Source of the DNA: DASQDN01 sp963844855
Lineage (GTDB): Bacteria; Acidobacteriota; Terriglobia; Bryobacterales; Bryobacteraceae
Direction of reading: 5' to 3'
DNA: 64,000 nucleotides
Assembly (NCBI GenBank): GCA_963844855.1
Contig: CAWJQP010000009.1
Location: 90,828 to 154,827 of the forward strand
Shown here: positions 1 to 9,673 of the stretch, piece by piece
Numbering within the stretch: position 1 is the first letter of the stretch
Layout of the letters: each line of letters begins with the position of its first letter
Made by a program: the position numbers and the translations under genes
The notes under the pieces: generated by a model
Database searches by the model: none
Told to the model about the DNA's origin: nothing
Seen by the model: the letters and a program-made list of their open reading frames with translations, nothing else

Positions 1-216
1 TACTTCCAATGCAATCCGGCAATGCTCCAACCCACTGAACTTCTCGCGCATAGCTGTACGGGTCGTGGCCACCCCACCTTGGCTCACTATTTGACCATTG
101 CTGTCAATTGCGCAGTAGCGGCTGGTCTTGTCGCCGAGATCCAATCCGATCGTTATCCCTCTCATGCCCCGGACTGACTTCTGCTTCAGGCTATGGCGAG
201 TGTCTTTCTTCTTCAA
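1..216 (-). CDS. IS110-family transposase, N-terminal part (runs off window start)
   Basis: Reading leftward from 216 the strand encodes a protein whose first residues include ITIGLDLGDKTSRYCAID, the first acidic (DEDD RuvC-like) block of IS110-type transposases, followed by a segment ending in IALE at the window edge. I chose the TTG at 216-214 because AAGGAGG lies six bases upstream. An in-frame ATG at 165-163 is the alternative and would drop 17 residues. The C-terminal Transposase_20 half lies outside the window. It is not the same copy as the transposase at 387-1619: the N-terminal sequences differ. Confidence 0.75.
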   Translation of the reverse strand, partial: MKKKDTRHSLKQKSVRGMRGITIGLDLGDKTSRYCAIDSNGQIVSQGGVATTRTAMREKFSGLEHCRIALEV

Positions 217-386
217 TCCTGGCCTCCTTTGCACTGCGGTGCGTAATCAACATTGCCGAGATTACTGCACTTCGATGCGACCAGGCCATCTCATCCCATC
301 TCCGACGGGAACACTTCAGGGTCCTGCAATCATCGTTGAAAGTTACGCTGTGTAATGCCGGCGTGATCATTGGCTGTTAGCACAGA

Positions 387-1619
387 TCACGCGGCGGCGG
401 CCGACGAGCGTCTGTTTGCATCGTATGCCTGTCCGCTCCTGAGCATCGCGATCAGCACAGCAAGTAGCCTGTCTGCCCACCTCTGAGAGCGCGGTTATAG
501 TTATGTCCTGCTTGCCTGAGTCGGTCAAAATGCGCTCTGCTGCGAGCGTCGTTCTGAACACTAATGCGAGCCCAGTGATAGAACGCATTGCGCAACAGTC
601 CGTTGCATCGGTATCGCATGCTGACTTGCCTGCTTTTGCCGCTCTGCCGTGTAACCGGTGCGATGCCGCCATATGCTCGCAAGGGGTGGTAATCGCGTTC
701 TTTTATTGGCCCTGAGCCTTCGGCGATGATCATGCCGGCAACTATGCGTCCTATGCCTGGCAAAGAGAGAAGCAGCACTATGTCGCGGTGCTCATGCGAA
801 TCAGATCGTGCAGCGGAAGCTTCCAATTCGTCCATCAGGTCCTGCATTCTGCCGGCAAGCTGCTTTCGCTGTGCGTGAATGACACGCAGATGCGGTAGCA
901 GCAACAATGCGTGCTCACTGACGGCCTCGGCTGTCCCCGGTGACAACGGCAGCGCTGGCGCGTTGAGGATTTCACGTACCTGCTCTGCGGTCCAGCGCCG
1001 GATCCGATGCTTTGACAGCAACTGTCTTAGTCGAGCGACAGTGATACGGGCACCCCGCTGCGGCGTCGGCGTCAATTCGAGCAGGGCCCACAGCCAAGGT
1101 TCATGCGGGTGCGGGCACAACTGCAGCAACTGTGGGTAATAGCGCAACAACAACTGGTACAGCTGATTGACCGCACGGACTAGATCACCAGAAAAACTCT
1201 CCTCGCTACGTGACAGTTCACGAATGCGTACGACCACAGGGTCGTCCGACATGACTCGCCGAAAGCAATGCCGGTCGGTGCGCAGAGAATCTGCCGCCAC
1301 AAATGCGTCCCGACGATCGTCTTTCGCCCCGGCAACCGTATGCCGGTCTCGAAATCGATCGAGTTGTTTCGGGTTCACCGCGAAAACGGCATAGTTGCGA
1401 CTCCACTACCGGACCGCGCGGCACTTCGATCGCAATCGCTATCTGCGCCGGCGGCATTCGCGTCAGCGTATCCAGAAAACATAAGAACGTATTGATCGCC
1501 TCACCGCTGTGCTCAACGCTTTTCTCGCATATGATCTTGCCTTCCAGGTCCATGACGCAGATCTGATGCGATTCCGTTCCCCAATCCACGCCAACAAAGA
1601 AAGCGAACTCAGACGCCAC
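387..1619 (-). pseudogene. IS110-family transposase with two frameshifts
   Basis: The N-terminal part (FFVGVDWGTESHQICVMD, then AIEVPRG) is the DEDD catalytic domain. The central part has DRHTVAGAKDDRRDAFVAAD, the later acidic block. The C-terminal part contains LLSLPGIGRIVAGMIIAEG, the Transposase_20 helix-hairpin-helix-like core of IS110/IS1111. The frame changes near 1387 (after VVESQ, continuing as YAVFAVNPKQLDRF) and again near 480 (after NRALRG, continuing as ADRLLAVLIAMLRSG), with the natural stop at 389-387. The GTG at 1619 is the best start because AGGAG sits six bases upstream; a GTG at 1625 overlaps that site. Corrected length is about 410 residues, normal for the family. Either a dead copy or two sequencing indels. 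Confidence 0.85.
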
Positions 1620-1884
1620 AGACACCTCCTACTTCAGACGTCAGCCAGTCGTAGTCAACGTCGGCCCTGTACAGGCGCTCAGATGGCGCAAACTCCCCAC
1701 GGGACTTTCGACTACGAACCAACCAAGCGAGGCGCAACTCCGTTCTTGGCGCTTACGAAACCCTTCGCAGGCGTTACCGCGGCGCTCCCGTCTGGCGGCC
1801 GAGCTGCCTAATGATCTATCTCATTCCACAGCTAGTCAAAAGGGTACAGGCGTTACCGCCAAGTTGCCGTTTTGGGAATTCTGT

Positions 1885-2316
1885 TCACTTTTTCGGATGC
1901 TCAGGTTGTCGGTTGAACTCCTCACTGTCGCTGGTGCAGGATTGTCTGGAAAACACACGCCACGCTTCAAGCGCCCGGTTTGCCAAACCACTGTCGGCCA
2001 GCGCGAGCGACCCGCCGACGAGCGTGCAGTACAGGCCGATCTCGGATGCAATATCCCAGGCGTGATGCTCCGGCCAGAAAAGTTTGGGTCATTGTGGCAG
2101 GAAGTGGTCCTCGTCAGGTACCGCCCGACGTCAGTCGCGCCTTCCAGCGGTCCCTCGACCAGCAGATAATCGCGTCCGGGCAGATCGACTCGAGATTAAC
2201 GCAATCACTGCCGCGCGTATGAATTCAGGAACTTCATCCGAGTATCCGAAAGCGCGCTCTGGTGGCACAGCACCTTCGACAAATGCCGCCAAATTTCCGG
2301 TTTCTGGCTCACTCAT
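1885..2316 (-). pseudogene. decayed gene of unknown function
   Basis: Three consecutive frames on this strand join into one plausible protein of about 143 residues. It starts MSEPETGNLAAFVEGAV (ATG at 2316), continues as VDLPGRDYLLVEGPLEGATD in a second frame from about 2180, and then as PKLFWPEHHAWDIASEIGLY and LVGGSLALADSGLANRALEAW in a third frame, ending at 1885. A TGA stop sits between the second and third blocks near 2090. The WPEHHAWDIASEI block resembles an unnamed family of small cytoplasmic proteins with an aromatic W-P-x-x-x-A-W motif, but I cannot name it. It lies beside IS110 copies, consistent with a decaying region. Confidence 0.45.
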
Positions 2317-2681
2317 GGCAGGGTTGACGCCAGTGACTGACGGGCGATTGGTGGCGTGATTGGGCAAGTCGATGCATCATGATTCGACCGGACTTTGCTG
2401 CCACCTCAGCCCCTACCGCATCGGCTCGTTGTTGCTGTCTGCGGCCAGGTGGAAGACTCTTACGTAAGCCTCGAAGTTATTGGGCACGATTGCCCCTATA
2501 TCCCTGATCCAAGGGGCCATGGGCGTATCGTAAAACAAAGAACCGCTATGGAGAAGCGCAGACTCTGCCCGTCGTCTCGCCGTGAAATGATTTAGCTCTC
2601 CAGCCGTCCTCCATTGTGCGAGCTCTGTTGCCGCAGAGAACTACTGTTCGGCAGAATCGCCAGTGTCACCCTCTGATAAGA
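2317..2681. other. intergenic stretch, no gene recognised
   Basis: Short open frames exist on both strands but none shows a recognisable domain, signal peptide or ribosome-binding site. Probably eroded flanking DNA of the mobile-element region. Confidence 0.4.
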
Positions 2682-3284
2682 ATGCGACTTGCAACCTTTC
2701 TCGTTTACCTGTTAATAACTGCGTGGCCCTTGATGGCCCAATCACCATCCGCGACCGCGATTACTAACTACTCGCCTATTACGGGCACGGAACGCCTCCA
2801 ATGGTTCGCCGTCTCAACGGTTGGCCCGCAAAGTCTAGCCGGTGGCGTCGTATCTTCTGGCTGGAGCACAGCTTTTAACAATCCACCTGAATACGGGCCC
2901 ACCTGGGAGGGGTTCGGCAAGCGCTATGGCATGCGCCTTACCGGAGTCTCGACAGGCAACGCGATCGAGGTTGGTCTCGGCACCGCATGGGGAGAAGACC
3001 CGCGGTATTTCCGTGCGGAAGGGAAGCCCTTCAGGGAGCGCCTCCGGCACATAATCAAGATGACGTTCGTAGCTGCTGGCCGAGATGGCCGGTTGCGGCC
3101 GGCGTATGCCCGTTACAGCGCTATAGTGGGCAACAACGTACTCTCGAACGCGTGGCGAGTGGAAAGCCAGAGATCGTTTGATGATACGCTCATCCGCTGT
3201 CTGTTTGGTGTGTCCGGTCGCATGGCTGGCAACGCTTTCGCTGAATTCTGGCCCGACGTTACGCGTCGCCTTTTCCGTCGGTAA
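2682..3284 (+). CDS. conserved acidobacterial secreted protein of unknown function
   Basis: About 200 residues starting at the ATG that precedes a clear signal peptide (RLATFLVYLLITAWPLMAQ). The longer open frame upstream is rejected because it would bury the signal. The mature part has a run of aromatic and glycine residues (EYGPTWEGFGKRYGMRL, TAWGEDPRYFR, RPAYARYSAIVGNN, AEFWPDV). From memory this matches a family common in Acidobacteriota genomes, often exported and without assigned function. No membrane segment follows the signal. It stands alone, convergent with the alkaline phosphatase downstream. Confidence 0.75.
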   Translation: MRLATFLVYLLITAWPLMAQSPSATAITNYSPITGTERLQWFAVSTVGPQSLAGGVVSSGWSTAFNNPPEYGPTWEGFGKRYGMRLTGVSTGNAIEVGLGTAWGEDPRYFRAEGKPFRERLRHIIKMTFVAAGRDGRLRPAYARYSAIVGNNVLSNAWRVESQRSFDDTLIRCLFGVSGRMAGNAFAEFWPDVTRRLFRR

Positions 3285-3462
3285 GTTTCCTCGCGTTTGC
3301 GGACAGATGAAAAGGAAAATGTAGCCACCGCTCCCTGGAAACGAAATCAAACACACAGGCGCCTCATGTTTGCTGCTTACGTTGGCTTTCGATGGGAGCC
3401 GCCCGGCATCGCGGCGGCGGGGCGTATGGCGCTCTACTCCGTGGGCGCCATCGTTGCGCGAT

Positions 3463-4602
3463 CTATTCGGGAGTAGCAGTCGTCGTTCCGGTCCAACCGT
3501 AGGCGGCCATCATGATCTCAAACAAACGCGTATTTGGCATAAAGCCAGTCACGAGTTCCGCGCCCGGTCCTTTCGCTGTAGCGAGAACTTCTTCCCCGGT
3601 GTGCGAGCCTTCGACACGCAGGTACGGCAGCCGGACATTCTTCTTGTCCGAAGCCGCATCCAGCTTCCATTCGGCGGCGCCTTTCAATAGGGATTCGGTC
3701 GCATTCCCGGCCCGAACGCGCAGGTCAAACGAATGATCGGCCGTGAAGAGCAGAAGCGTCTCGTCCAGATTGACCGTTTCGGCGATCTCCTTGATCAACT
3801 TGTCAAAGGCGATCAGCCGTGAAAGCCCGGCCTCGGGATCGTCGGTATGGGCGTCGGATTCAATCATCAGGAAGTAGCCTTTTGGGTTCCGAGCCAGCTT
3901 CTTGAGCGCGATCTTGGCGGCTGCGTTCAGGTCAATGGGTCCTGGTAGAACCGCCAGCGCCCGGTTGGCATCTTGCGGGACGTCGTTAAGATCGGCGTAA
4001 ACGATACGTCCTTTTTCTTTAGCGACGGCATCAATGTCTTTCCCAATTCCGGACGCCGATTCCCAAATTCGCTTACGGCCAGGTCCGAAAACCACATCGA
4101 CTCCGTCGCCGAATCGGGGCGAAAAGATCTCGAGGAACAGCTCGCCATGCTTACTGCGGTCGTTCGCATGACCATAGCAGGCTGCCGGAGTAGCATCAGC
4201 GATATTGACGTTCGACAGCACCCCCGTCGACAAACCTCGCTCCTCGGCATACTCAAGAATCGTCTTCAGTTTCGTGCCATCCTGCTTCCCACGAATGACA
4301 TCGGGACCCTGGCTGATGACGCCGTTCCGAGTCTTTTTTCCAGTGACAATCGCTGTCATTCCCGCAGCAGAATCCGTCACCCAGGACGAAGACGCTGACG
4401 TGTCTGACAGCGCTACCGCCCCCCAACTCTGGATGAACAGCTTCTGTGGAGCGCCGTGTGCAACGATGCTGGCGGCATTCAGCGTCGGGATTCCACCTGC
4501 GTCCGCCAGGAAAAGAATGACGTTTTTGGCGCGCTTCGGTTCAGCCGCAGACAGCGGGGACAGAACGCACAGAATCAGGGTGGCGGCGAATTTGAAATTC
4601 AT
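3463..4602 (-). CDS. alkaline phosphatase (PhoA superfamily), secreted
   Basis: A 379-residue enzyme with signal peptide (FAATLILCVLSPLSAAEP). It would hydrolyse phosphomonoesters outside the cytoplasm. Motifs in order: the metal Asp in VILFLADAGG; the nucleophile block SSWVTDSAAGMTAIVTGKKT, whose DSA Ser is the expected phosphorylated residue; the metal block MIESDAHTDDP; TADHS; and EGSHTGEEV, the C-terminal metal His. The first block is unusual (LADAGGIP instead of the common IGDGMG) and ESDAHTDDP departs from the usual EGSxIDxGGH-type sequence, so metal or substrate preference may differ. The efflux operon begins divergently 290 bases away. Confidence 0.88.
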   Translation of the reverse strand: MNFKFAATLILCVLSPLSAAEPKRAKNVILFLADAGGIPTLNAASIVAHGAPQKLFIQSWGAVALSDTSASSSWVTDSAAGMTAIVTGKKTRNGVISQGPDVIRGKQDGTKLKTILEYAEERGLSTGVLSNVNIADATPAACYGHANDRSKHGELFLEIFSPRFGDGVDVVFGPGRKRIWESASGIGKDIDAVAKEKGRIVYADLNDVPQDANRALAVLPGPIDLNAAAKIALKKLARNPKGYFLMIESDAHTDDPEAGLSRLIAFDKLIKEIAETVNLDETLLLFTADHSFDLRVRAGNATESLLKGAAEWKLDAASDKKNVRLPYLRVEGSHTGEEVLATAKGPGAELVTGFMPNTRLFEIMMAAYGWTGTTTATPE

Positions 4603-4892
4603 GGGGTATCTCTTTCAGTCTAGTCAGAAATTACAGGTGGAGTGTGCCAATGGCGCCACAGTTGGGTTACATCGCATACGGAGCCACAATTGTTGCGAGA
4701 TTTTCGGCCTAACTTTGGAACTTATCTTCAGTCTATTACGTATACGGGAACAAGCCCGGTGTTGCAAGCGTCTGAACTTGCTAAGATCGACTAATCCCCA
4801 AGATCTAGTCGGAATCCCCTGGGCGGCAGCGGCACGGAACCTGCAATGCGGATCATGCGCCGCGTTGTAACAGCAAAAAGAAGGAGAGCCAC

Positions 4893-5357
4893 ATGAGTCT
4901 GCGCGTTAAGGTCTACGGCCTGCTAGCGCTATTGGCGTTGGCCGGCGGCGGCTATTACGCCTACAAAACAAAGCCAAGCTGGTTCGGGTCCGTCGCTCAG
5001 GCTAAAGGAACCGGCGACAAGGACAAGAAGCAGGAAAAAGATGGTACTCCGGTTGAATTGGCGCTCGTAAAACGTAGTGAAATTGCAGCTTTTCTCTCCT
5101 CTACCGCCAATTTGAGAGCATTGCGTGAGGTGATGGTCGCCACTCAAGCCGAAGGCATTGTTCAGAAAGTGCTTGCCGAGGAAGGCGACTTTGTGAAGGA
5201 AGATCAAGTTTTGTGTTTGCTGGATGACACGCAAGTTCGCATCAAACTGCAGCTTTCCGAGGAGAAGCTGGCCCAGGCGCGAGTTGCAGATGGACAAGGC
5301 GAAAATCCGGCAGCAAAAGTCGCTTGCGCAGATCGGGCACACGCAAGCCGAGTTTGA
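4893..5357 (+). CDS. RND efflux membrane-fusion protein, N-terminal fragment
   Basis: First part of a HlyD/AcrA-like periplasmic adaptor. ATG 4893 follows AAGGAG. An N-terminal membrane anchor (YGLLALLALAGGGYYAY) is followed by a charged linker and the lipoyl half (VMVATQAEGIVQKVLAEEGD...LCLLDD). The frame is lost near 5280: true coding continues one base out of phase as ELQMDKAKIRQQ in the next entry, so the last 25 residues here (from about VADGQGEN) are out of frame. The adaptor links the inner-membrane RND pump to an outer-membrane channel; no channel gene is nearby. Confidence 0.85.
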   Translation: MSLRVKVYGLLALLALAGGGYYAYKTKPSWFGSVAQAKGTGDKDKKQEKDGTPVELALVKRSEIAAFLSSTANLRALREVMVATQAEGIVQKVLAEEGDFVKEDQVLCLLDDTQVRIKLQLSEEKLAQARVADGQGENPAAKVACADRAHASRV

Positions 5358-6141
5358 AAGGTATGAAAAAGCGCGCAAAGAAGGGCTTGTCAGCGATAAA
5401 GAAGTCGCGACATACAGGTACAAGCTGGAGGAATTGACGCACGACGAACGCAGCGCAGTGTCCGAAGAGAAGGAATTCCAGCATAAAGTCCGGGAACTCG
5501 AAGCTGAAATCGCGCAAAGCAAGCTCGAACTGTCGCGTACGCAAGTGAGGGCTCCATTCGCCGGATTCGTCACGGCACGCACGGTTAATGTCGGTCAGCG
5601 CTTACGACCGCTCGATAACCTCTTCAACCTGGGCTCTTTCTCGCCGCTTTATGCCGATGTGCATCTATCTGAACGCGACACACGGAGCGTCCGCCCCGGC
5701 CAGTCAGTGACCGTTCGGCTGGGCAGCGACGACACCGCCACCGTTCCCGGCCGTGTCGAACGTCTCAGCCCGATCGTCGATCAAGCGAGCGGAACCGTGA
5801 AGGTAACCGTCACAATCGAACCGAAGCCCGGCTTCCGTCCCGGCGCTTTTGTTCGTGTCGACATCCGCACCGATACCAAGTCAGACGCCATCGTAATTCC
5901 GAAGCGGGCGCTGATCGAGGAAGACGGACAGAATTACGTCTACATCGCGCAAAACGATACCGCCAAGCGCATGAAGGTCGAACTCGGATACCAACGCGAA
6001 GGAATCGTCGAGATCCGCAATGGTGTGAGCCCCGGTCAAAGCGTTGTCGTGGCAGGCCAGGGCGCTCTCAAAGAAGGCGGCAAGATCAAAGTCCTTTCGC
6101 GGCAAACCGAAAGCGCTGCAAAGCCCTCGACCGGCGTCTAG
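5224..6141 (+). CDS. RND efflux membrane-fusion protein, C-terminal fragment
   Basis: Continuation of the adaptor, authentic from about 5280. It carries the alpha-helical hairpin (KARKEGLVSDKEVATYRYK...), the second lipoyl half (TQVRAPFAGFVTARTVNVGQ), and the beta-barrel and membrane-proximal domain (VTVRLGSDDTATVPGRVERL; PKRALIEEDGQNYVYIAQ). The coordinates give the open frame; its first about 20 residues are not real protein. The whole adaptor would be about 415 residues, a usual size. It ends 18 bases before the first pump gene, indicating one transcript. Confidence 0.87.
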   Translation: MTRKFASNCSFPRRSWPRRELQMDKAKIRQQKSLAQIGHTQAEFERYEKARKEGLVSDKEVATYRYKLEELTHDERSAVSEEKEFQHKVRELEAEIAQSKLELSRTQVRAPFAGFVTARTVNVGQRLRPLDNLFNLGSFSPLYADVHLSERDTRSVRPGQSVTVRLGSDDTATVPGRVERLSPIVDQASGTVKVTVTIEPKPGFRPGAFVRVDIRTDTKSDAIVIPKRALIEEDGQNYVYIAQNDTAKRMKVELGYQREGIVEIRNGVSPGQSVVVAGQGALKEGGKIKVLSRQTESAAKPSTGV

Positions 6142-6159
6142 CACGGAGGCTCTCTCAAC

Positions 6160-7860
6160 ATGATTAAAGGAGCCATCAATCGACCCGTTACGGTGTCGAT
6201 GTTCCTGCTTGCGATCAGCCTTTTCGGCTACATTTCTCTCGATCGCCTCTCCCTGAACCTTCTTCCTGACATCGCCTATCCGACGATAACGATTCAGACG
6301 GAATACCAGGACGCAGCGCCCGAAGAGGTCGAGAGCCTGATCACCAGGCCGATCGAAGAAGCAGTCGGCGTTCTTCCGGGATTGACGCGGCTGAGTTCCG
6401 TCTCGCGGTCGGGCCAATCGGAAGTCGTGCTCGAGTTCCAATGGGGCGCGAAGATGGACCGCGCGAGCCTCGAAGCCCGCGAGAAACTCGACGTCGTCCA
6501 GTTGCCTCGAGACGCCAAGCGGCCCGTTCTTCTCAGGTTCGATCCTTCCTATGACCCGATCATGCGCCTCCGGCTTTCCGGAAAGGACATGAGCCTGGCG
6601 CGGCTTCGCTATTCTGCCGACAAAGAACTGAAGAAACTCCTCGAATCGACAACGGGCGTAGCCGCAATCAAAGTCATTGGCGGACTTGAAGAGCAGATCC
6701 GGATTGAGATCGACGAAAAGAAACTCGCCGAACTCGGGATTCCCATTGCTGATATCACACGCATTCTCGAGCAGGAGAACCTGAACCAGGCGTCGGGCAG
6801 CCTCTACGATCTCGATGCGAACTACCTCGTTCGAATCCTCAGCCAGTTCAAATCGGTAGAAGAAATCAGCAACATCATCGTTCGCAATCAGGGCGGCCGC
6901 CGGATTATCCTGTCCGATGTCGCTCATGTCTATCGGGGAACCAAGGATCGTGAAATCATAGCGCGCCTCAATGGCAAAGAGAGCGTCGAGCTTGCAATCT
7001 ACAAAGAAGCTGACGCAAATACGGTCACGGTCTCTGAGGGCGTTCAGCAGAAACTCGATTCGCTCAAAAAAGCCAACCTGATGCCGAAGGGAGTCGAGTA
7101 TCAGATCGTCTTCAACCAGGCTGAGTTCATCAAGATGGCGATCGATGACGTGCTCGATTCGGCTATCATCGGCGGTTTCCTGGCAATCTTTGTTCTTTTC
7201 CTCTTCCTGCGCGATCTCAAGAGCACGCTCATCATCGGTTTCACGATTCCGGTTTCGATTCTAGGCACCTTCGGGTTGATGTATCAGACCGGTATTTCCC
7301 TGAACCTGATGTCGCTCGGCGGAGTCGCGCTCGCGGTTGGCATGCTGGTGGACAACTCGATTGTTGTCCTCGAAGCGGTCCATCGTAAGAAGACAAGCGG
7401 TTTGCCGACAAGGGAAGCCGTCTATCGTGGAACGAAGGAAGTAGCCGCGGCGATGGTCGCATCCACCTTCACAAGCATCGCAGTATTCCTTCCGCTTATC
7501 TTTGTCGTTGGCATCGCGGGTCAGTTGTTTCGCGATCAGGCCCTCACGATTACTTACGGCCAACTGGTATCGCTCGTCGTTGGCTTTACCCTAACGCCGA
7601 TGATCCTCGCTATCCAGGCTCGAAGGAAGTTCGAAGACCATACCGTAGGAAGAGTACGGCCCGAGCGCCCTCTCAGCGAGAAACCCATCGTTCGCCGTCT
7701 TCAACTGACGTCACGTTGGATTGAAGGCAAGTGGGGCGTCGCATCGAAGTTCCTGTTTCGCGATCTATCGGCTGTCGTGCTGACTGACTTGAGACGCGCT
7801 TGTCCGCGCTGTCGGAAGAGGCGTCAACAAGATCGTCAATCCTGCGCTCGATGCGTTTGA
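6160..7860 (+). CDS. RND efflux permease 1 (AcrB/HAE1 type), N-terminal fragment
   Basis: Proton-driven inner-membrane pump. The start (MIKGAINRPVTVSMFLLAISLFGYISLDRLSLNLLPD) is the classic TM1 of the family, and periplasmic porter segments such as YPTITIQTEYQDAAPEEVE follow. TM2-TM6 lie around 7150-7620, with the TM4 block GGVALAVGMLVDNSIVVLEA that carries the proton-relay Asp. The frame breaks near 7785. True protein continues in the next entry as ALVRAVGRGVNKIVNPALDAF, so the last about 25 residues here are spurious. Confidence 0.9.
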   Translation: MIKGAINRPVTVSMFLLAISLFGYISLDRLSLNLLPDIAYPTITIQTEYQDAAPEEVESLITRPIEEAVGVLPGLTRLSSVSRSGQSEVVLEFQWGAKMDRASLEAREKLDVVQLPRDAKRPVLLRFDPSYDPIMRLRLSGKDMSLARLRYSADKELKKLLESTTGVAAIKVIGGLEEQIRIEIDEKKLAELGIPIADITRILEQENLNQASGSLYDLDANYLVRILSQFKSVEEISNIIVRNQGGRRIILSDVAHVYRGTKDREIIARLNGKESVELAIYKEADANTVTVSEGVQQKLDSLKKANLMPKGVEYQIVFNQAEFIKMAIDDVLDSAIIGGFLAIFVLFLFLRDLKSTLIIGFTIPVSILGTFGLMYQTGISLNLMSLGGVALAVGMLVDNSIVVLEAVHRKKTSGLPTREAVYRGTKEVAAAMVASTFTSIAVFLPLIFVVGIAGQLFRDQALTITYGQLVSLVVGFTLTPMILAIQARRKFEDHTVGRVRPERPLSEKPIVRRLQLTSRWIEGKWGVASKFLFRDLSAVVLTDLRRACPRCRKRRQQDRQSCARCV

Positions 7861-7864
7861 GGCT

Positions 7865-9670
7865 GTGTATCTCCGGTTTAGCAGGTTCTATAAACCGGCC
7901 GTCGAAGTCGCCCTCGACCATAAGGCGCTCGTTGTTCTTTCGGCCGTCGCGCTCCTTGCTACGGCCGGCTATATCGGAAGCCAACTCGGGGCCGAGTTGA
8001 TTCCTTCGCTAACCCAGGGCGAGTTTCAATTCGAAGTTCGCTTACCCGAAGGCAAGGCGCTGCCGCAGACCAACAGCATGATGCGTCAGATTGAACAGGA
8101 CGTCATGCAGTATCCGGAAGTGCGGGCTGTCTTCTCGAGTGTTGGCGGTAGCAACAAGAATCAATTTGCCCGCGAATCGAAAGAAGAAAACGTTGCTCAG
8201 CTCTATGTCGTGATGAAGAATAAGCACGACAAGGAAGCCGAAGCCCGGACGATTACTCGGATCCGAACAGCGCTCCAGCAGTATCCCGAGTTAGCCTTCA
8301 CTTTCAGCCGTCCTACGCTCTTCAGTGTGAAGACACCGGTGGAAGTCGAGATCTATGCCTACGATCTCGAACTCCAACGCAAAACTGCAGACCTGATTGC
8401 CTCGAGAATGCAGACACTGCGCGGTTTAAACGACATTCGAACCAGTACGGAGCTTGGCAACCCCGAGATTCAGGTTCGATTCGATCGTGAGAAGCTCGCG
8501 CGTCTCGGACTGGATGAAAATCAAGTTTCGAATGCCGTTCGCAGCAAAGTTCGCGGCGACGTCGCCACGCGGTATCGCGAAGATGACAAGCAGATTGAGA
8601 TTCTCGTTCGCGCTGATGAAAGCCAGCGGAATACGATCGAGAGCATTCAGAACCTTCTGATCAATGTGCCCTCGCAAGGCCAACCTGGTCAGCAAGGTCA
8701 GCAGCGGCAACAGAATGCCCAACCGGTGGCGCCGGTTTCTCAGGCAGGCAACAGCAACAATCAGTTCGGCGCACAACCCTCCAGCAGCCAGTCGGCGCTT
8801 ACACCGGCTCGGTCAGAGCAGCCTGCCGCGAACACATCATCAGGACCCGGAGCATCGAGCCGCGGCGTACCGATTCGTCTTGGTTCGCTGGCGGACGTGA
8901 CAGTTGGCCGCGGTCCGAGTGAAGTACGTCGAATTCGTTCGCAGCGCGCCGCTGTCGTGTCTGCGAATCTTTCCGGCCGCGATCTAACTAGCGTCACCAA
9001 TGAGATTCGCAACGAAATCCAGCGCATCCGCGCTGATTTGCCTGCCGAGGTCACCATACAACTGGGTGGTCAGAACGAAGAGCTCAACACCTCCTACAAC
9101 AGTCTTGCGTTTGCTCTCGCGCTCGCGGTGTTCCTGGTTTACCTGGTGATGGCCTCCGAGTTCGAATCGTTCATGCACCCGCTAATCATTCTCTTTAGCG
9201 TTCCGTTCGGTTTGGTCGGGGTTGTTTTTGCCTTGCTCGTCACCGGCACCACGGTCAGCGTAATGGTTTTGCTCGGAGTCATCATTCTGATCGGTATTGT
9301 CGTCAATAACGCGATTGTGCTCATTGACTACACGAATCAGCTTCGCGACGAAGGATATTCGAAACGGGAAGCGCTGAAGACAGCAGGTGAAGTGCGCATG
9401 CGGCCAATCTTGATGACGATGCTAAGCAGCGTATTGGGTCTGGTACCAATGGCGCTTGGATGGGGCGAAGGCGCGGAGATCCGGTCGCCAATGGCGATTG
9501 CCGTGATCGGTGGCATGGTGTTTTCGACCATGCTGACGCTGATTTTCATCCCCGTTATGTATGAGATTCTGGACCGCAAGCGATATCCGGGAGATGTTCC
9601 GGCTACGGAGAGAGCACGTCGTGAGTCTCCGTACATCGAAGGCGCGGCTACAGAAACTGCGGGTGATTGA
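7865..9670 (+). CDS. RND efflux permease 1, C-terminal fragment
   Basis: Second half of the same pump: TM7 (ALVVLSAVALLATAGYIGSQ), the second porter/docking region, and TM8-TM12 (FALALAVFLVYLVMASEFES, GVIILIGIVVNNAIVLIDY, PILMTMLSSVLGLVPMALG, GGMVFSTMLTLIFIPVMYE). Joined with the N-terminal fragment it is about 1170 residues. About 65 of them are a Gln/Ser/Pro-rich insertion (8670-8870) not typical of the family. The stop at 9670 is three bases before the next pump's ATG. Confidence 0.9.
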   Translation: MYLRFSRFYKPAVEVALDHKALVVLSAVALLATAGYIGSQLGAELIPSLTQGEFQFEVRLPEGKALPQTNSMMRQIEQDVMQYPEVRAVFSSVGGSNKNQFARESKEENVAQLYVVMKNKHDKEAEARTITRIRTALQQYPELAFTFSRPTLFSVKTPVEVEIYAYDLELQRKTADLIASRMQTLRGLNDIRTSTELGNPEIQVRFDREKLARLGLDENQVSNAVRSKVRGDVATRYREDDKQIEILVRADESQRNTIESIQNLLINVPSQGQPGQQGQQRQQNAQPVAPVSQAGNSNNQFGAQPSSSQSALTPARSEQPAANTSSGPGASSRGVPIRLGSLADVTVGRGPSEVRRIRSQRAAVVSANLSGRDLTSVTNEIRNEIQRIRADLPAEVTIQLGGQNEELNTSYNSLAFALALAVFLVYLVMASEFESFMHPLIILFSVPFGLVGVVFALLVTGTTVSVMVLLGVIILIGIVVNNAIVLIDYTNQLRDEGYSKREALKTAGEVRMRPILMTMLSSVLGLVPMALGWGEGAEIRSPMAIAVIGGMVFSTMLTLIFIPVMYEILDRKRYPGDVPATERARRESPYIEGAATETAGD

Positions 9671-9673
9671 GGT

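Noticed and set aside
5270..5300. Programmed frameshift in the efflux adaptor gene
   Set aside because: No slippery sequence seen, and many similar one-base breaks in the window favour sequencing error.
5881..6927. 348-residue minus-strand open frame
   Set aside because: Shadow of the RND adaptor and pump genes; the plus strand encodes clear conserved protein.
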